DNA of 64,000 bases from Duganella sp. BuS-21 (lineage in GTDB: Bacteria; Pseudomonadota; Gammaproteobacteria; Burkholderiales; Burkholderiaceae_D). This document shows positions 62,522 through 64,000 of the stretch, piece after piece (position 1 is the stretch's first letter; each line of letters opens with the position of its first letter). The stretch lies in NCBI GenBank assembly GCA_041874725.1, contig CP097466.1, positions 2,294,001 to 2,358,000 on the forward strand. Reading direction: 5' to 3'. The notes beneath the pieces are model-generated. The model searched no databases. It had not been told where the DNA came from and was given only the letters and a program-made list of their open reading frames with translations. The position numbers were made by a program, and so were the translations under genes.

Positions 62522-64000
62522 TTATGTTTTCAGATGCTGGCGAAACTGTTCACGTACACGGTGCTTCAGAATTTTTCCAGTGGGGCCGAGCGGCAGGCTG
62601 TCAACGAACACCACATCGTCCGGTATCCACCACTTGGCCACCTTGCCGTCGTAGAGGGCGAGCAGTTCGGCGGGATCGATGTCCGTGCCGGGCTTGCGCA
62701 CCACCACCAGTAAAGGACGCTCGTCCCACTTGTCGTGCGCCACGCCGACGCAGGCCGCCAATTGCACCTGCGGGTGCGCCATGGCGATGTTTTCCAGATC
62801 GATGGAGCCGATCCATTCGCCGCCGGATTTGATCAAGTCCTTGCTGCGGTCGGTGATTTGCACGTAGCCGTCGCTGCTGATGTGGGCCACGTCGCCGGTG
62901 GGGAACCAGCCGTCCTTGACGGCGCTGCCGGGTGGATGGCCGTAGTAGGAATCCACCACCCATTGGCCGCGCACTTGCAGGTGGCCGCAGGTGGCGCCAT
63001 CCCATGCCAGTTCGTTGCCGTCGTCGTCGGCGATGCGGGCGTCCAGGCCGTAGAGCACGTGACCTTGCTTTTGCAGCAGTGCGCGCAGTTCTTCCGGCGG
63101 CAAGGCCGCGTGCTGCGCTTGCGGCGTGCAGACGGTGGCCAGCGGTGACAGTTCCGTCATGCCGAAGGCGTGGATGACCTGCATGCCGTAGTCTTCGCGC
63201 AGGCTGTCCATCAGCGTCGGCGGACAGGCCGAGCCGCCGATGACCACGCGCTTAAACGTGGTAAATCGTTTGCCTTGTTCTCGCACGTGGTTCAACAGGC
63301 CAAGCCAGATGGTGGGCACGCCGGCGGAGAAAGTCACCGCTTCCTGTTCGCACATGGCGTGGAGCGCGGGTCCGCTAAGCGCCGGTCCCGGCAACACCAG
63401 CTTTGCGCCGACCAGTGCAGCGGAGTAGGGCAGGCCCCACGCATTGACGTGGAACATGGGCACCACCGGCAGGATGCAGTCGGCGGCGGACAGGTTGAAG
63501 GCGTCCGGTGCCACCTGCGCGTAGGCGTGCAGCACGGTGGAGCGGTGCGAGTACAGCACGCCCTTGGGATTGCCGGTGGTGCCGGAGGTGTAGCAAAGGC
63601 CTGATGCGGCGTCTTCATCGAAGACGGGCCAGCTCCAGTGGTCGGCGTCCGGCGCCAGCAGCGCTTCGTAGCTGAGTAAATTTGGCATGCCTTCAACGCC
63701 TTGCAGCGCGGCCTCGTCGCCCAGCAGCACATAGCCTTTGATGGCGGGACAGTGCGCAAGCAGCTCGCGCACTTGCGGCGCGAAGGAGCGTTCGAAGAAC
63801 AGGTAGTGACTGCCGGCGTCATTGAGGATGTAGGCCAACTGCTCCGCATGCAGGCGCGGATTGAGCGTGTGGATCACCGCGCCCATGCCGGAGATGCCGT
63901 AGTACAGCTCGAGGTGGCGATAGCCGTTCCAGGCCAACGTGGAGATGCGGTCGCCCATGCGCACATTGAGCCGCTCCAACGCGCGCGCCAGGCCTTGCGA
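62522..64000 (-). CDS. Fatty-acyl-CoA ligase (AMP-binding), N-terminus beyond the window
   Basis: At least 485 residues; the frame remains open to the window edge, so about 50 N-terminal residues lie outside. AMP-binding motif [29 protein letters not shown], and the C-terminal hinge and lysine region [36 protein letters not shown]. It resembles medium/long-chain acyl-CoA synthetases. It activates fatty acids released by the neighbouring hydrolase. Confidence 0.92.
   Translation of the reverse strand, partial: SQGLARALERLNVRMGDRISTLAWNGYRHLELYYGISGMGAVIHTLNPRLHAEQLAYILNDAGSHYLFFERSFAPQVRELLAHCPAIKGYVLLGDEAALQGVEGMPNLLSYEALLAPDADHWSWPVFDEDAASGLCYTSGTTGNPKGVLYSHRSTVLHAYAQVAPDAFNLSAADCILPVVPMFHVNAWGLPYSAALVGAKLVLPGPALSGPALHAMCEQEAVTFSAGVPTIWLGLLNHVREQGKRFTTFKRVVIGGSACPPTLMDSLREDYGMQVIHAFGMTELSPLATVCTPQAQHAALPPEELRALLQKQGHVLYGLDARIADDDGNELAWDGATCGHLQVRGQWVVDSYYGHPPGSAVKDGWFPTGDVAHISSDGYVQITDRSKDLIKSGGEWIGSIDLENIAMAHPQVQLAACVGVAHDKWDERPLLVVVRKPGTDIDPAELLALYDGKVAKWWIPDDVVFVDSLPLGPTGKILKHRVREQFRQHLKT

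Overview
The window is GC-rich, densely packed bacterial chromosome. Gene content and order (tolQRAB-pal-cpoB, nrdR next to a minor-pilin operon, ribD/ribE/ribB/ribH/nusB, ubiD-ffs-dnaX-ybaB-recR, a PEP-CTERM protein, cstA-ybdD) point to a betaproteobacterium of the Burkholderiales, most likely Oxalobacteraceae (Massilia/Duganella/Janthinobacterium-like). This is judged from recognised protein families and gene order, not from a search.

Layout. 1-0.6 kb: 3' end of an aldo/keto reductase. 0.7-0.95 kb: two tandem tRNA-Lys genes with promoter and terminator. 0.95-6.1 kb: the complete Tol-Pal envelope operon on the minus strand. 6.4-9.3 kb: an SDR enzyme, glyA with a long structured leader, and nrdR. 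9.4-14.4 kb: a type IV minor-pilin operon whose six genes overlap by ATGA. 14.4-21.2 kb: riboflavin genes, split by about 2.9 kb of accessory DNA (MarR regulator, DUF417 membrane protein, decayed PaiB-like flavoprotein, cytochrome c, secreted protein). 21.3-31 kb: a TonB-like proline-rich protein, a lytic transglycosylase, ubiD, 4.5S RNA, dnaX-ybaB-recR and a CoA-transferase. 31-36.5 kb: a hybrid kinase and REC-GGDEF-EAL operon ending in a small toxin/immunity-like pair. 36.6-41.8 kb: a glycosyltransferase, a PEP-CTERM protein and a ThiF/nitroreductase/acyltransferase operon. 42-50 kb: ybdD-cstA facing a Cache-kinase/LuxR regulator pair, then HDOD and PAS-GGDEF-EAL proteins.

50-54 kb is the least ordinary stretch. 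A complete tRNA-Ser(TGA) gene is followed by two small tandem genomic islands, each ending in a 58-nt copy of the tRNA 3' end. Both islands share about 130 bp at their distal end. No integrase is visible. The second carries a lipoprotein-like ORF, an HExxH metallopeptidase interrupted by an in-frame TGA, and a small secreted protein. A 134-bp palindromic MITE-like element occurs three times in the window (41.8, 51.3 and 53.8 kb), each time flanked by a 12-bp duplication and sitting inside a terminator hairpin.

54.7-64 kb, all minus strand: triosephosphate isomerase, glycerol kinase, glycerol-3-phosphate dehydrogenase, a DECR-like SDR, a monoglyceride-lipase-like hydrolase, a TonB-dependent receptor and an acyl-CoA ligase running off the window. 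Together these fit uptake and complete catabolism of glycerolipids.

Recurrent non-coding families: the 134-bp MITE, a related REP palindrome after glyA, and three copies of a roughly 105-bp repeat whose core is a terminator-like hairpin.
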